From positions 1 to 64,000 of the forward strand of contig NZ_DAMBYD010000013.1 in assembly GCF_032051575.1 (NCBI RefSeq): DNA of 64,000 nt, in the 5' to 3' direction. Made by a program: the position numbers and the translations under genes. Below the pieces are notes generated by a model that saw only the letters and a program-made list of their open reading frames with translations, was not told where the DNA came from and did not search any database. Positions 45,992 through 54,929 of this stretch are shown piece by piece. Numbering within the stretch: position 1 is the first letter of the stretch; every line of letters starts with the position of its first letter. The stretch is from Aminipila sp032051575. GTDB taxonomy: Bacteria; Bacillota; Clostridia; Peptostreptococcales; Anaerovoracaceae.

Positions 45992-47857
45992 TTACTGCTG
46001 TAAGGCTTTATATTCTTGCAAATGTTGATTATAATTAGTAACCTTGTCTGTATACTTAGAATATAACTCATTATACTCAGTTTGCTTTTCTGCTAATTGA
46101 TCCGCATACTGACTCTCATTTGTTTCATCATATTTACGGCTTGCTTCTGCAATATCAGCGTTAATTTCAGCAAGTCTAGCTTCTAATTCCTGAATCTCAC
46201 CTTTTTCTGTTTTAAGGCTTTTTTGCATATTTAAAGCTTCTGAAGAAACTGCAACTGCATCAGTTAGGCCCTCAACTGCATTAGTTTTTTGAAGTTGAAC
46301 TATCATGATTCCTAATGAAGATATAGTTAATACAAGTATGACAACAATAGCGGTTATCCATTTTTTCATGCTATTTTTATATTCAAAATTTAACTCATTA
46401 ATCTTATCATTGAGTTCCTGCTCATGCCTTCTCTGCATCTCTTCCATGGCCAGCTTCACCCTTAAGGCTTCTGCTTCTGCTTCTGCAGCTGCCTCCTCAA
46501 CTACTCTGTCGATTAAAGGGATCTGTTCTCTTCCCAGTTCTTCTTCTGTCTTTACCAAACGCAATTCATTATTAAGTACCCCTTGAATGACTTCTTTATA
46601 GTCTATCCCTGTCCTTGTGTTTCTTTTAAAGAACTCTCTTCTTCGTTCCTTTTCTAAAGCTTCTAATTCTCCAAGTTCTGCTGGAGGAGCCAAGCCACTA
46701 TTCTCATCTAATGCTGGATTTCCCATAGCTGTAGCTGCTGCATGAGGTGCCATCCTTGTTTTCTCTTCCTGTTTAATAAGGTTAGTTAAATTAGTAATTT
46801 CTCCTGCAATGTACTCGTCCTCAAATAGTTCATTAAACAATTGGTATAGTTTAATGCTCTCATTAAAGAGTCCCGCGTTACTTAATATTTTAGATACCAC
46901 TATGAACTTGCCTGAAAACATCATTCTAAGTCTGGTATTCATAGAATGTTCAGTTGGTATAATAGTCGTAACAAGATTTTTAAATTCAGGGGCTATCGTA
47001 CTCATAATATAATTATAGGCATTTGTAATTGCAAGCTTTTCTTCCATAGATGTGGCATTTACACCTGTCACGTTTGCCAAAAGCACATTGTTTACATATT
47101 CAGCCTCTTTTACAAACCATTTTTCTATTTTTTCGTATAATACATTTTGTATTTTAGAAAACGGAAGCTGCGGTTTTTCCACACTGCTTAAAATGTTATT
47201 TATATGTATTGTTTCTTCAAGATTAATCTTTATGCTTTGTCTATTTACAATTTCCTTTATTGGATATAAAATATTGTCCTTAAATTCATTATATAAAAAC
47301 GCCATCTTATTATTATCGATAGCTTCTATTTTATTGCCGCTAAAAAATCCCCAAAACCTGCCCACAGAAACATTTAAGAGATCATTGACTAAATTTAGTA
47401 TAATCTTCCATTGTTCCGTCATTGTAAAATTTCTATCAAATACACATAGAAAAATGTACTGTGCCAAAAATGAATTATAATCAGTAGTATTAACCCCTTG
47501 ATTCTTACCAAAGAATTCTATGAAATCTCCTTTATTACCCAATCTTGAAGCCACGTCTGCATCTGAAAACCAGAAAATTTTATAAACATAACTGTCTGCA
47601 TTTTCCAGTGCCCATTCCATCTTTTCCTTCGTTCTATTAGGTGCTCCAAGCTTTGTTTTATCAAATTTAGATTTATACTTGTCAGGAGCACTCTTCCACT
47701 GATCATATAGTGCCTTTAATTCAGCATCATTGCAAAAGGTAGAAGCTCCTAATATTCTATATGGATTGTTAATAATCATTCCAAAAGCATCACTAAAATC
47801 TTCATTTTTACTTATACCCGCTATTAAATTATCGTATGCAGATTGTTTGATCGCCAA
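45992..47857 (-). CDS. J-domain-like, coiled-coil, single-pass membrane protein of unknown function
   Basis: 621 residues, TTG start at 47857 with AAGGGGTG seven bases upstream. Not assigned to a named family. Residues 28-60 (NNPYRILGASTFCNDAELKALYDQW) look like a divergent DnaJ-type N-terminus; the HPD tripeptide is not seen. A helical middle region follows, then an acidic coiled coil (about 400-500, EEAAAEAEAEALRVKLAMEE), one transmembrane helix (about 510-532, WITAIVVILVLTISSLGIMIV), and a C-terminal coiled coil (545-621, LEARLAEINADIAEASRKYD). The charge pattern suggests a cytoplasmic bulk with an extracytoplasmic coiled tail, or the reverse. It precedes the deacetylase-like and bactofilin genes by 77 bp on the same strand, so an envelope role is possible. 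Confidence 0.8.
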   Translation of the reverse strand: MAIKQSAYDNLIAGISKNEDFSDAFGMIINNPYRILGASTFCNDAELKALYDQWKSAPDKYKSKFDKTKLGAPNRTKEKMEWALENADSYVYKIFWFSDADVASRLGNKGDFIEFFGKNQGVNTTDYNSFLAQYIFLCVFDRNFTMTEQWKIILNLVNDLLNVSVGRFWGFFSGNKIEAIDNNKMAFLYNEFKDNILYPIKEIVNRQSIKINLEETIHINNILSSVEKPQLPFSKIQNVLYEKIEKWFVKEAEYVNNVLLANVTGVNATSMEEKLAITNAYNYIMSTIAPEFKNLVTTIIPTEHSMNTRLRMMFSGKFIVVSKILSNAGLFNESIKLYQLFNELFEDEYIAGEITNLTNLIKQEEKTRMAPHAAATAMGNPALDENSGLAPPAELGELEALEKERRREFFKRNTRTGIDYKEVIQGVLNNELRLVKTEEELGREQIPLIDRVVEEAAAEAEAEALRVKLAMEEMQRRHEQELNDKINELNFEYKNSMKKWITAIVVILVLTISSLGIMIVQLQKTNAVEGLTDAVAVSSEALNMQKSLKTEKGEIQELEARLAEINADIAEASRKYDETNESQYADQLAEKQTEYNELYSKYTDKVTNYNQHLQEYKALQQ

Positions 47858-47985
47858 GATTATACACCCCTTCTTCTGATTTACATTATCTTCGTTTAAT
47901 TTTAAAATATTTTTACGAAATATGCTATACTAAAGTTATAAATTTTAAAACTTTATTTTAATTTATGAAGAAAGGTATAGTTATT

Positions 47986-49221
47986 ATGAGTAAAATAGCC
48001 TTTACCGGTGGTTTGTTAATTGATGGCACCGGCAATAATCCCATTGAGAATTCATTAATTTTAATTTGTAATAAGAAAATTGAATATGCTGGACCCCAAA
48101 AAAATTTTGATGAATGTTATAAATCAATTAGCATAACGGGGAAAACCATTATGCCAGGCTTAATCGATACACATTTACATTTTTCGGGCAATCTTACTGA
48201 AAATGATAATGATTGGGTTTTTGAAGATCCTATTCAAAAAACTGTAGTCGCTGTACAACAAGCTCATGAGTGCTTAGAACATGGTCTGACAACCGTAGGA
48301 GAAATCTCACGTTCTGGTCTACATATACGCAATATGATTGAAGCTGGTGTAATGCAGGGGCCACGAATTGTAGGCAGCGGCTTAGGGTTTTGTCGTACTT
48401 GCGGCCATGGGGACAGTCACAGACTTCCCTTAAGATATAATGAGGAATCTCATCCTTGGGCAGAACGCGTTGATGGTCCCTGGGAACTTCGTAAAGCAGT
48501 GCGAAGAAGGCTTCGGGAAAATCCAGATGCCATTAAAATATGGAGTACCGGTGGAGGTATTTGGAGATGGGACCAAAAGCTAGATCAGCATTACACCTTT
48601 GAGGAGATTCAAGCTGTTGTGGATGAATGCAATATGATAGGAATCCCTGTATGGTCACATGCTGAAGGTTATAGTGGTGCATTAGACTCTGTAAAAGCGG
48701 GTGTGCACCTGATAATTCACGGACAGACCTTAAATGATGAGTGTTTAGATATTATGGCAGAGAAAAAAATTTATTTTTGCCCTACTATTCAATTTTTGAA
48801 TGAATGGTTTAAAACCTATGCCCCTCCATATATTCCTGAAGTTCATGACCAATATGAAGGAGAGTCTGTAGCGGAAAAAGAATTAAACCGAGTATACGAG
48901 AACCTAAGAAAAGCACAATCAAAAGGCATAGGATTAACTATCGGCTCAGATTCTTTTTGCTCAACAGTAACACCATATGGTATTACCGCTATTGGAGAAA
49001 TGTATTCTTTTGTAGAAAAAGCAGGCATTTCCCCTATGGATACAATTGTTGCAGCGACCAAAACCGGAGCTGATATGTTAAAGGTTGGAGATATCACTGG
49101 TACATTAGAAGAAGGAAAATTTGCTGATCTGATTGTTTTAAACGGAAACCCTCTTGAGGAAATTAGAAATATATCATTGGAAAATATGAGCATTATTATG
49201 AAAGAAGGCCATATTATCTGA
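47986..49221 (+). CDS. Metal-dependent amidohydrolase family protein
   Basis: 411-residue amidohydrolase of the imidazolonepropionase/prolidase-like group. The urease-superfamily barrel signature is complete: MPGLIDTHLHFSG (HxH) near 57-69, a lysine candidate in NPDAIKIWSTGG (near 180), single histidines in IPVWSHAEGYSG and LIIHGQTL, and the aspartate in GLTIGSDSF (near 325). A composite beta-sandwich is made by the N- and C-terminal ends (GKFADLIVLNGNPLEEI). The substrate is unknown; cyclic amides or N-acyl/prolyl dipeptides are typical. A seven-codon longer frame exists; the ATG at 47986 has GAAAGGT upstream. It stands divergent from the J-like gene. Confidence 0.88.
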   Translation: MSKIAFTGGLLIDGTGNNPIENSLILICNKKIEYAGPQKNFDECYKSISITGKTIMPGLIDTHLHFSGNLTENDNDWVFEDPIQKTVVAVQQAHECLEHGLTTVGEISRSGLHIRNMIEAGVMQGPRIVGSGLGFCRTCGHGDSHRLPLRYNEESHPWAERVDGPWELRKAVRRRLRENPDAIKIWSTGGGIWRWDQKLDQHYTFEEIQAVVDECNMIGIPVWSHAEGYSGALDSVKAGVHLIIHGQTLNDECLDIMAEKKIYFCPTIQFLNEWFKTYAPPYIPEVHDQYEGESVAEKELNRVYENLRKAQSKGIGLTIGSDSFCSTVTPYGITAIGEMYSFVEKAGISPMDTIVAATKTGADMLKVGDITGTLEEGKFADLIVLNGNPLEEIRNISLENMSIIMKEGHII

Positions 49222-49317
49222 ATATTCCCCTTACTTTTGTAAATACTTAATAGAGATATGTAATAGTTTTGAGCTATTTAAATATTTCAAAATAAAAGTA
49301 TGTGAGGAGAAATAACG

Positions 49318-49551
49318 ATGGATAATACTAGCAAAATAATTAAAATAAGAAAAAATGAAGATGGTGAAATAACAGACGTAATGCTTGAAAATAAGACTAT
49401 ATTGCCTATAAATCATGCAATATTAATGGCAAAAGAAGGGCTTATAGATGGTACGATCGTTATGCGTGGTAAGAATGGCGGGGAATTTTTAAGAAACGAT
49501 CCTAATAGTTCAACTATAGCCGCTATCTCTGACTTACCTACTTTTAAATAA
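49318..49551 (+). CDS. DUF3892 small protein
   Basis: 77-residue protein with the DUF3892 pattern: an N-terminal KIRKNEDGEITDVMLENKT strand pair, an INHAILMAKEGLIDG helix, and the GKNGGEFLRNDPNSS tail ending in DLP. Function unknown; the family is widespread in Bacillota. A strong ribosome site (GTGAGGAGAAATAACG) precedes the ATG. It is 96 bp downstream of the amidohydrolase on the same strand and may be co-transcribed. Confidence 0.85.
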   Translation: MDNTSKIIKIRKNEDGEITDVMLENKTILPINHAILMAKEGLIDGTIVMRGKNGGEFLRNDPNSSTIAAISDLPTFK

Positions 49552-49568
49552 CATGCTATATCCTCCTA

Positions 49569-49611
49569 TACCTCTTGGTTAGTGTAAAATATATACATTA
49601 GCCATGAGGTT
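49569..49611. terminator. Imperfect inverted repeat between convergent genes, possible terminator
   Basis: ACCTCtTGGtTA ... TAgCCAtGAGGT arms around an AT-rich loop, between the DUF3892 gene and the convergent glycosyltransferase-like gene. T-tracts are weak. Confidence 0.5.
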
Positions 49612-49625
49612 TCCAATAGGATAAT

Positions 49626-50873
49626 TTATCTTACTTTTACGAAATAATCCATCAACTTTGTCCAAATTTTTTGTACCTCAACAAAGTCTTGGTAATCTCT
49701 TTCTACATTTTTATTATATTTTTCTAAATTTGCCAGTATATTCATGAATTCAGTTGTTCCGAAATAAGTACAAATCGTAGGTAATACCTGCTTAAGTCTT
49801 TCTCTCATCTCACTTATTTTTTCACTGTAGCTCTCCTCTTGTGTTATATATAATAATAACGGTTTATATCGAATCCATCCAATACAAGCTTTATAAAAAC
49901 GTTTGATGACTTTTTCATTATCTGATTTAATAAACTTCAATTTTATTGGTAACACCCCTTCTAACAGGTGATTATAAGTAGAAAAGCCGTCATGAAAGGT
50001 ATAACAAGGTACTTGTAAAACTTTTCTTTGACTTAAGCAAGTACTCAGAAAAGTATCCTCTCCCCTGGCTCCCATGGGATTATAGAAGGGAAAAACCCGC
50101 TGTGGATTTGTAAGATTAATTCCTAAATTTGCACCTGAAATAAACTTAGCATGGTTAATTTCTTCCACATCTTCAGTAATATCGCTAGTTAGTATTTTGG
50201 TATCTGCATACGTAACGCCACCGTTCTCCATCACTAACTTAACATTGTCCCAGTTTAGAATATCATTACTGATAGCCTCTATAAAAGATCTAAAATCCAT
50301 CTCTGTCATTGTATCGTTATATTCGATAAAGGGAATTGGAGAGATATATCCACAATGATACCCATGAGTTAAATCTGCCTGCTCAAGATGCTTTATATGC
50401 GTTGAAAGAACATGTTGTCCTCCCCAGACTGCATAGTTTTGAGAGTTTGTCACTGCTACCGGATATTCATCATCATCTAAAAAAATCAAATAATCCATTT
50501 CGTTTTTTATAGCGCTGTATAGCACCGCATTACGTTGTGATGCATATCCTTTTCCGAAAATTTTACGTGCTTCTTCCTCATTAATAATATTTTGTTCATT
50601 TAAAAATTCAATTTCTTCTTCTATATCACTACAGCCAATATATATAGAACCGTCAATATTCTCAGCTAGATCTGGATGCAGATTAATGTAATCTTTTTTT
50701 TGTGTTTTATTATAAGTCAGGTCATACGCAACAATAATGTGTAAACTGATATTATTATTATCGACCAAGCCAGATTCCCTCCAATTATTTATATAACTCC
50801 TCAATACCTTGTGGAAGTTTTTTCTTCCAGTGGCGAAACCTACCCCAACTTTTATTTTTTTATCTTTATACAA
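49626..50873 (-). CDS. Glycosyltransferase-like (GT-A fold) protein under a c-di-AMP riboswitch
   Basis: 415 residues; TTG start at 50873 with an ideal GGAGG seven bases upstream. The N-terminal part resembles family-2-type nucleotide-sugar transferases: an opening strand (KVGVGFATGRKNFHKVLRSY), a middle strand leading to a metal-binding DxD-like motif in MDYLIFLDDDEYP (near 140), then GANLGINL and GARGEDTFLSTCLSQ, like the acceptor-site ED of GT2 enzymes. No transmembrane helices, so it is cytosolic or peripheral. The helical C-terminus (300-415) has no known domain I can name. It is the only gene behind the riboswitch and its terminator, so its transcription should respond to c-di-AMP. The sugar and acceptor cannot be told. 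Confidence 0.7.
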   Translation of the reverse strand: MYKDKKIKVGVGFATGRKNFHKVLRSYINNWRESGLVDNNNISLHIIVAYDLTYNKTQKKDYINLHPDLAENIDGSIYIGCSDIEEEIEFLNEQNIINEEEARKIFGKGYASQRNAVLYSAIKNEMDYLIFLDDDEYPVAVTNSQNYAVWGGQHVLSTHIKHLEQADLTHGYHCGYISPIPFIEYNDTMTEMDFRSFIEAISNDILNWDNVKLVMENGGVTYADTKILTSDITEDVEEINHAKFISGANLGINLTNPQRVFPFYNPMGARGEDTFLSTCLSQRKVLQVPCYTFHDGFSTYNHLLEGVLPIKLKFIKSDNEKVIKRFYKACIGWIRYKPLLLYITQEESYSEKISEMRERLKQVLPTICTYFGTTEFMNILANLEKYNKNVERDYQDFVEVQKIWTKLMDYFVKVR

Positions 50874-50926
50874 ACTACGCCCTCCTTCTTTTATTGTAGG
50901 AAATACTTAAATCCTATTTTCTATAA

Positions 50927-50958
50927 ATAAAAACGCCACAGAAAATATCTGTAGCGTT
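50927..50958 (-). terminator. Intrinsic terminator of the riboswitch expression platform
   Basis: In the RNA, AACGCUACAG and CUGUGGCGUU form a 10-bp stem (one G-U) with a 7-nt loop, followed by UUUAUUUAU. It lies about 44 nt after the aptamer and 54 bp before the gene start. Confidence 0.88.
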
Positions 50959-51001
50959 ATTCGATAAAAGGTAATATATTATATTGTTTGTATTCTCTTT
51001 T

Positions 51002-51113
51002 AACGCTTACGAGATTAGCTGACGGATTCGGACGATAAGTACACCCTACACAAATAACATTGTGATTCACCCCAAAATTGGTTCTCCCATTCCATTTCTG
51101 GATTCAGCGATTT
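51002..51113 (-). ncRNA. c-di-AMP (ydaO/yuaA) riboswitch aptamer
   Basis: On the minus strand the conserved ydaO core is readable in order: AATCGCTGAATCC, GGGAGAACCAATTTTGGGG, TGAATC, AGGGTGTACTT, then GTCCGAATCCGTCAGC and TAATCTCGTAAGCGTT. The closing P1 pairs CGCU near the 5' end with AGCG at the 3' end. In known members c-di-AMP binding favours termination, and the terminator follows here. Nearly all of the stretch from 50874 to 51250, which has no gene, is explained by this switch, its terminator and its promoter. Confidence 0.93.
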
Positions 51114-51250
51114 ATTTAATTGTAGGAATGAAATGATAAAATTAAACATTTTTTATTTTTCAATCATTCCTTCTATTAATTTATTATATCATAAAAGACA
51201 ACAAATTACAATGTCTCTCATTTTATCTTGTAATTAACTAAACTATCATT

Positions 51251-51697
51251 CTATAATTCAGTCTTTGTTTTCTCTTCATCTTCTATATTTTGAGCCTCTT
51301 CGTTAACGATTTCCGTATTTTCTGACTCATCAACATTTTCAGGTAGAGTCTTTTCTTCTACACTCTCTTCATTGGTAACTGTATCTAAAGTGATTAAGTT
51401 TTTTGAGATTTTTCTATTGGCTATACCAATGCCTATTAACGCAAATGTCATGCCGCCATATAAAGCGATGGCTTCAAATACTCCTGGAAGTAACTGTGCA
51501 GGTATCAGACTTTTCATAACATCATCTGCAGAATATCCCTGCATTACATATTGGGCAACCGTAGATTTAAATATATAAATATCATCTGCTAGTAACGCAA
51601 TTCCAAGAAGTGCTACAATTGCAGCAACAACATATAAAAGAATTGAAATAGAAAATCGCTTTGGTCCTTCATGAGTTCCTTTGTCTTTAAGTTTCAT
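51251..51697 (-). CDS. Small membrane protein of unknown function
   Basis: 148 residues with two predicted transmembrane helices (about 15-36, ISILLYVVAAIVALLGIALL, and about 72-95, LLPGVFEAIALYGGMTFALIGIGIA) and a very acidic Glu/Asn-rich C-terminal tail (ESVEEKTLPENVDESENTEI). The start is set at the ATG at 51697 with GGAG ten bases upstream; a 16-codon extension lacks a ribosome site. No family recognised. It lies upstream of the riboswitch on the same strand but is separated from it by about 137 bp. Confidence 0.7.
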   Translation of the reverse strand: MKLKDKGTHEGPKRFSISILLYVVAAIVALLGIALLADDIYIFKSTVAQYVMQGYSADDVMKSLIPAQLLPGVFEAIALYGGMTFALIGIGIANRKISKNLITLDTVTNEESVEEKTLPENVDESENTEIVNEEAQNIEDEEKTKTEL

Positions 51698-51839
51698 AAT
51701 AATTAGTCTCCGTTTCCACCATAAATGGTTTAATAAAAATTTCATATAAACTATATTTTAACATTTTAACTCATCTTTGTGTTGAAAATATGATAAATTT
51801 ATAAATATTTAAACTGTCAGAACTGCTTTATTCATTAAC

Positions 51840-53096
51840 TTATTCATATCTTAAAGCCTCTATAGGATCCAATTTTGCTGCTTTATTAGCTGGATAGTAT
51901 CCAAAAAACACTCCTATTGACATGGAAAATGCTACGCTAATAAATATGACAGGCAGAGAAATTTGTAGTGCATTTCCCATAACACTAACAACAATGCCAC
52001 TTATACCCAGTCCTAATGCTACGCCTATCATTCCTCCTATTCCGCAGATAATAATGGCCTCCACTATAAACTGAAGCCGTATAAACTTTCCTTTTGCACC
52101 CAAAGCCTTCCGAATACCAATTTCTCTTGTACGTTCTGTAACCGATACCAACATGATATTCATTACTCCAATACCCCCTACAAGCAGCGATATACCCGCT
52201 ATAACAGCAATTGACATTTTTACTTTATTCAGCATGTCGGTATAAGAATTCATATCCTGCTGCATATTATAGCCTACGCATTCCCATTTCTTATTTTTGC
52301 TGTATATATCACCAAAGTAACTGTTAATATCTTTCAACAAACTTTCTCCACTAACTCCGTAAGCAGGAGAAACCTCAAATCCTCTGAAATTGGTTTCATT
52401 CTTAAGTTCCCCTGCTGTGGTTGCTGGAACATAAATAGTAGCCAATTCTTCAAAGCCGCCGGCCATGACCCCTTTATTTTTAGAGCCATTGTCATAGATC
52501 CCTATTACTAAAAAAGTGGTCAATTTATCTTGTACAAAAACTTTGATTTCACTTCCCAAGGGTTCATCTCCTTGCTTTTCTATATTATCTGCCAGTTCTC
52601 TTGGAATAACAGCAACTTTTCTGGCTCTTTCTACATCCTTATCCTCCAGGTATCTTCCATTTATGACTTTAACCTTTTTTTGTACACTATATCCAGAATT
52701 TGTCCCCTGAATATAAACGTTTTCCGGTTTTTTTCCTACTCTCACTTCCCCTGAGCCGCCATCCTGAGTAAAACTTAAGGTTTTTATTTTATCCTTAAAT
52801 TTATCCTGAAAATTTTTGAGATCATTTAATGAAAGTAAATCCTCTGCTTGCGGTTTTTCATCATCATCATAATATACTTGTGTATCATCCGTTTTTCTTC
52901 TTATATCTACTGAGATGTTTTCCATCCCCATCTCTTTCATATCCTTTTCAATAGAAGCAGATATAGAATCCCCTACTGACACAATTGCGATAACGGATGA
53001 AATTCCTATAATAATTCCAAGCATTGTTAAAAGCGAACGCATTTTATTTGTTTTTAACCCTGCAATCGCAAGGAATAAGTTTTCTATAATCAGCAT
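51840..53096 (-). CDS. MacB-type ABC transporter permease
   Basis: 418-residue FtsX/MacB-family permease: one N-terminal helix (KMRSLLTMLGIIIGISSVIAIVSVG), a large extracytoplasmic MacB-PCD domain (about 45-275), then three C-terminal helices with the hallmark IGVMNIMLVSVTERTREIGIRKALGA loop near 310. Such permeases couple ATP hydrolysis to mechanotransmission that moves peptides, lipoproteins or toxins outward. Starts inside the ATPase gene (7-bp overlap). Last gene of the four-gene export operon. Confidence 0.94.
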   Translation of the reverse strand: MLIIENLFLAIAGLKTNKMRSLLTMLGIIIGISSVIAIVSVGDSISASIEKDMKEMGMENISVDIRRKTDDTQVYYDDDEKPQAEDLLSLNDLKNFQDKFKDKIKTLSFTQDGGSGEVRVGKKPENVYIQGTNSGYSVQKKVKVINGRYLEDKDVERARKVAVIPRELADNIEKQGDEPLGSEIKVFVQDKLTTFLVIGIYDNGSKNKGVMAGGFEELATIYVPATTAGELKNETNFRGFEVSPAYGVSGESLLKDINSYFGDIYSKNKKWECVGYNMQQDMNSYTDMLNKVKMSIAVIAGISLLVGGIGVMNIMLVSVTERTREIGIRKALGAKGKFIRLQFIVEAIIICGIGGMIGVALGLGISGIVVSVMGNALQISLPVIFISVAFSMSIGVFFGYYPANKAAKLDPIEALRYE

Positions 53097-53773
53097 ATAA
53101 GACCATCCTTTATTGTTATCTGCCTGGTTGTTTCTTCTGCCAGTTCCATGCTGTGAGTAATGAATACAATGGTTTTGCCTTCCTCTTGATTGATTTTATG
53201 AAACAAATCCATTACCATTCTTCCTGTTTTTGAATCCAACGCCCCCGTTGGTTCGTCTGCCAGCAATATAGCCGGATTATTAGCCAAAGCCCTTGCTATG
53301 GCAACTCGCTGTTTCTGTCCCCCTGATAATTCGTTCGGCTGATGCTCTCTCCTATCATACATATCCACCAGTTCCAACAATTGCTTTGCTCTTTCCATTC
53401 TTTCATTCCTGCCCATTCCCGCATAAAGCATTGGCAATTCAACATTTTTTAAGGCAGAACATCTTGGTATAAGATTAAAATTTTGAAATACAAAACCAAT
53501 CTTTAAATTTCTTATCTCTGCCAATTTGTCATCATTAGCTAAAGATACATCTAACCCTTCTAAAATATATGTACCGCTGGTTTGCTTATCTAACGCCCCT
53601 ATTATATTCATCAGTGTACTTTTCCCTGAGCCAGATGCTCCTACTACAGCCAGGAACTCCCCTTTGTCTACTGTTAAATTAACGCCCTTAACAATATTTA
53701 ATTCCTGCGGTGTCCCAACATAAAAGCTTTTATGTATATCTTTCATTTCAATTATTTTATTTATATTATCCAA
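53090..53773 (-). CDS. MacB/LolD-type ABC transporter ATP-binding protein
   Basis: 227-residue ATPase with Walker A GASGSGKST (near 40), Q-loop FVFQNFNLIP, signature LSGGQKQRVAIARALA (near 142), Walker B ILLADEPTGALD and H-loop ITHS. Powers the permease encoded immediately downstream; overlaps the adaptor gene upstream by 8 bp, showing tight coupling. Confidence 0.97.
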   Translation of the reverse strand: MDNINKIIEMKDIHKSFYVGTPQELNIVKGVNLTVDKGEFLAVVGASGSGKSTLMNIIGALDKQTSGTYILEGLDVSLANDDKLAEIRNLKIGFVFQNFNLIPRCSALKNVELPMLYAGMGRNERMERAKQLLELVDMYDRREHQPNELSGGQKQRVAIARALANNPAILLADEPTGALDSKTGRMVMDLFHKINQEEGKTIVFITHSMELAEETTRQITIKDGLIC

Positions 53774-54908
53774 GATTTACCTCCTGACCTACAGTCAGGT
53801 CTTTTGGATTATTGATAACCCTTAGTCCCTCTTTAACCTCTTTTCCCGTGATTTCTACATAAAGATCATTTTCTAAACCAGTTTTAACCTTTATTTCTCT
53901 GACTACATAACTGTTCCCCTTTTTATCAGCCACATATATATTGCTTCCCTGTTTACTTTTAACAAGTGCATCAAATGGTACTGCGAGAACCCCTTCTTTT
54001 CCCGCTGTAACAATATTAACTCGTGCATTGGTACCAATCTTTATATCTGGATTTCTATCCTTTATACCAATTTCAACTGAAAATTGAACTTTTCCCGTAG
54101 CTGTGGTTTTTCCCGTAGATTCTTCCTTTTGTGCTGTAGGCGCAATAGAACGAACCTCACCTGAAAGTTCTAAATCATCTGTCATTTCTGTTTTTACAAT
54201 GACTCTCTGACCTTTTTTCACTTGATTTATGTCATACTCGCTTACATTGGCTGTAACCTTTAAATTTTGTGTGTCTTCAATCGTAAATAGAACTCCGCTG
54301 CTGGCATTTCCTTCAGTAGCATTGACTAAAGTTACTGTCCCAGATATAGGTGCTCTAAGCGTTGCATCCGCAATTTGCTGCTGAAATGTACTGATATCCG
54401 CCGATTGTTTTTTGTTTTCATAATCTTTTGAGGCCGTTTCATATGCAGTTTGTGCCTTAATCATATCATCCTTTGAAATCTCTCCCATTTCAAATAGGAA
54501 TTTAGCATTATCAAATTCTCTGTATTTTGATTCCATATCCTGCAATGCTAAATCTGTTTCTGATTTATTGGATTTTTGTGCCTTTTCCCTTTCTCTCTGA
54601 GCGCTTGTTGTATCAAGTTGTGCAAGTAAGTCCCCCTTTTTTACTTGCTGTCCTAATTTAACATATACTGTTTTAATCTTTCCCTCTGCCACTGCTGATA
54701 CATTTTTGCTTTCTACGCTTTCAACTTTCCCACTGGTACTTATGCTCTCAGTAAGATCTTTTTTTTCTAATGAAAATGAGGAAATGGGCATTTGTTGATC
54801 CTCACCTGAATGCTTCGGCATAAATGCAACAATTACAGCAATAGCTATGACAACTACAATTCCAACCTTGATAACTTTTTTCTTTTTTACGTTTTTTAAG
54901 CTACGCAT
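53766..54908 (-). CDS. HlyD/MacA-type membrane fusion (adaptor) protein
   Basis: 380 residues: an N-terminal membrane anchor (about 12-30), barrel-sandwich (lipoyl-like) halves (VEGKIKTVYVKLGQQVKKGDLL near 70; TLRAPISGTVTLVNATEGN near 178) separated by an alpha-helical hairpin (about 100-165), then beta-barrel and membrane-proximal domains. In Gram-positives such proteins gate or extend MacB-type exporters on the cell surface. Positioned between the TolC-like gene and the ATPase. Confidence 0.92.
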   Translation of the reverse strand: MRSLKNVKKKKVIKVGIVVVIAIAVIVAFMPKHSGEDQQMPISSFSLEKKDLTESISTSGKVESVESKNVSAVAEGKIKTVYVKLGQQVKKGDLLAQLDTTSAQREREKAQKSNKSETDLALQDMESKYREFDNAKFLFEMGEISKDDMIKAQTAYETASKDYENKKQSADISTFQQQIADATLRAPISGTVTLVNATEGNASSGVLFTIEDTQNLKVTANVSEYDINQVKKGQRVIVKTEMTDDLELSGEVRSIAPTAQKEESTGKTTATGKVQFSVEIGIKDRNPDIKIGTNARVNIVTAGKEGVLAVPFDALVKSKQGSNIYVADKKGNSYVVREIKVKTGLENDLYVEITGKEVKEGLRVINNPKDLTVGQEVNLG

Positions 54909-54929
54909 TTATTACTCTCCTTCTATAAT

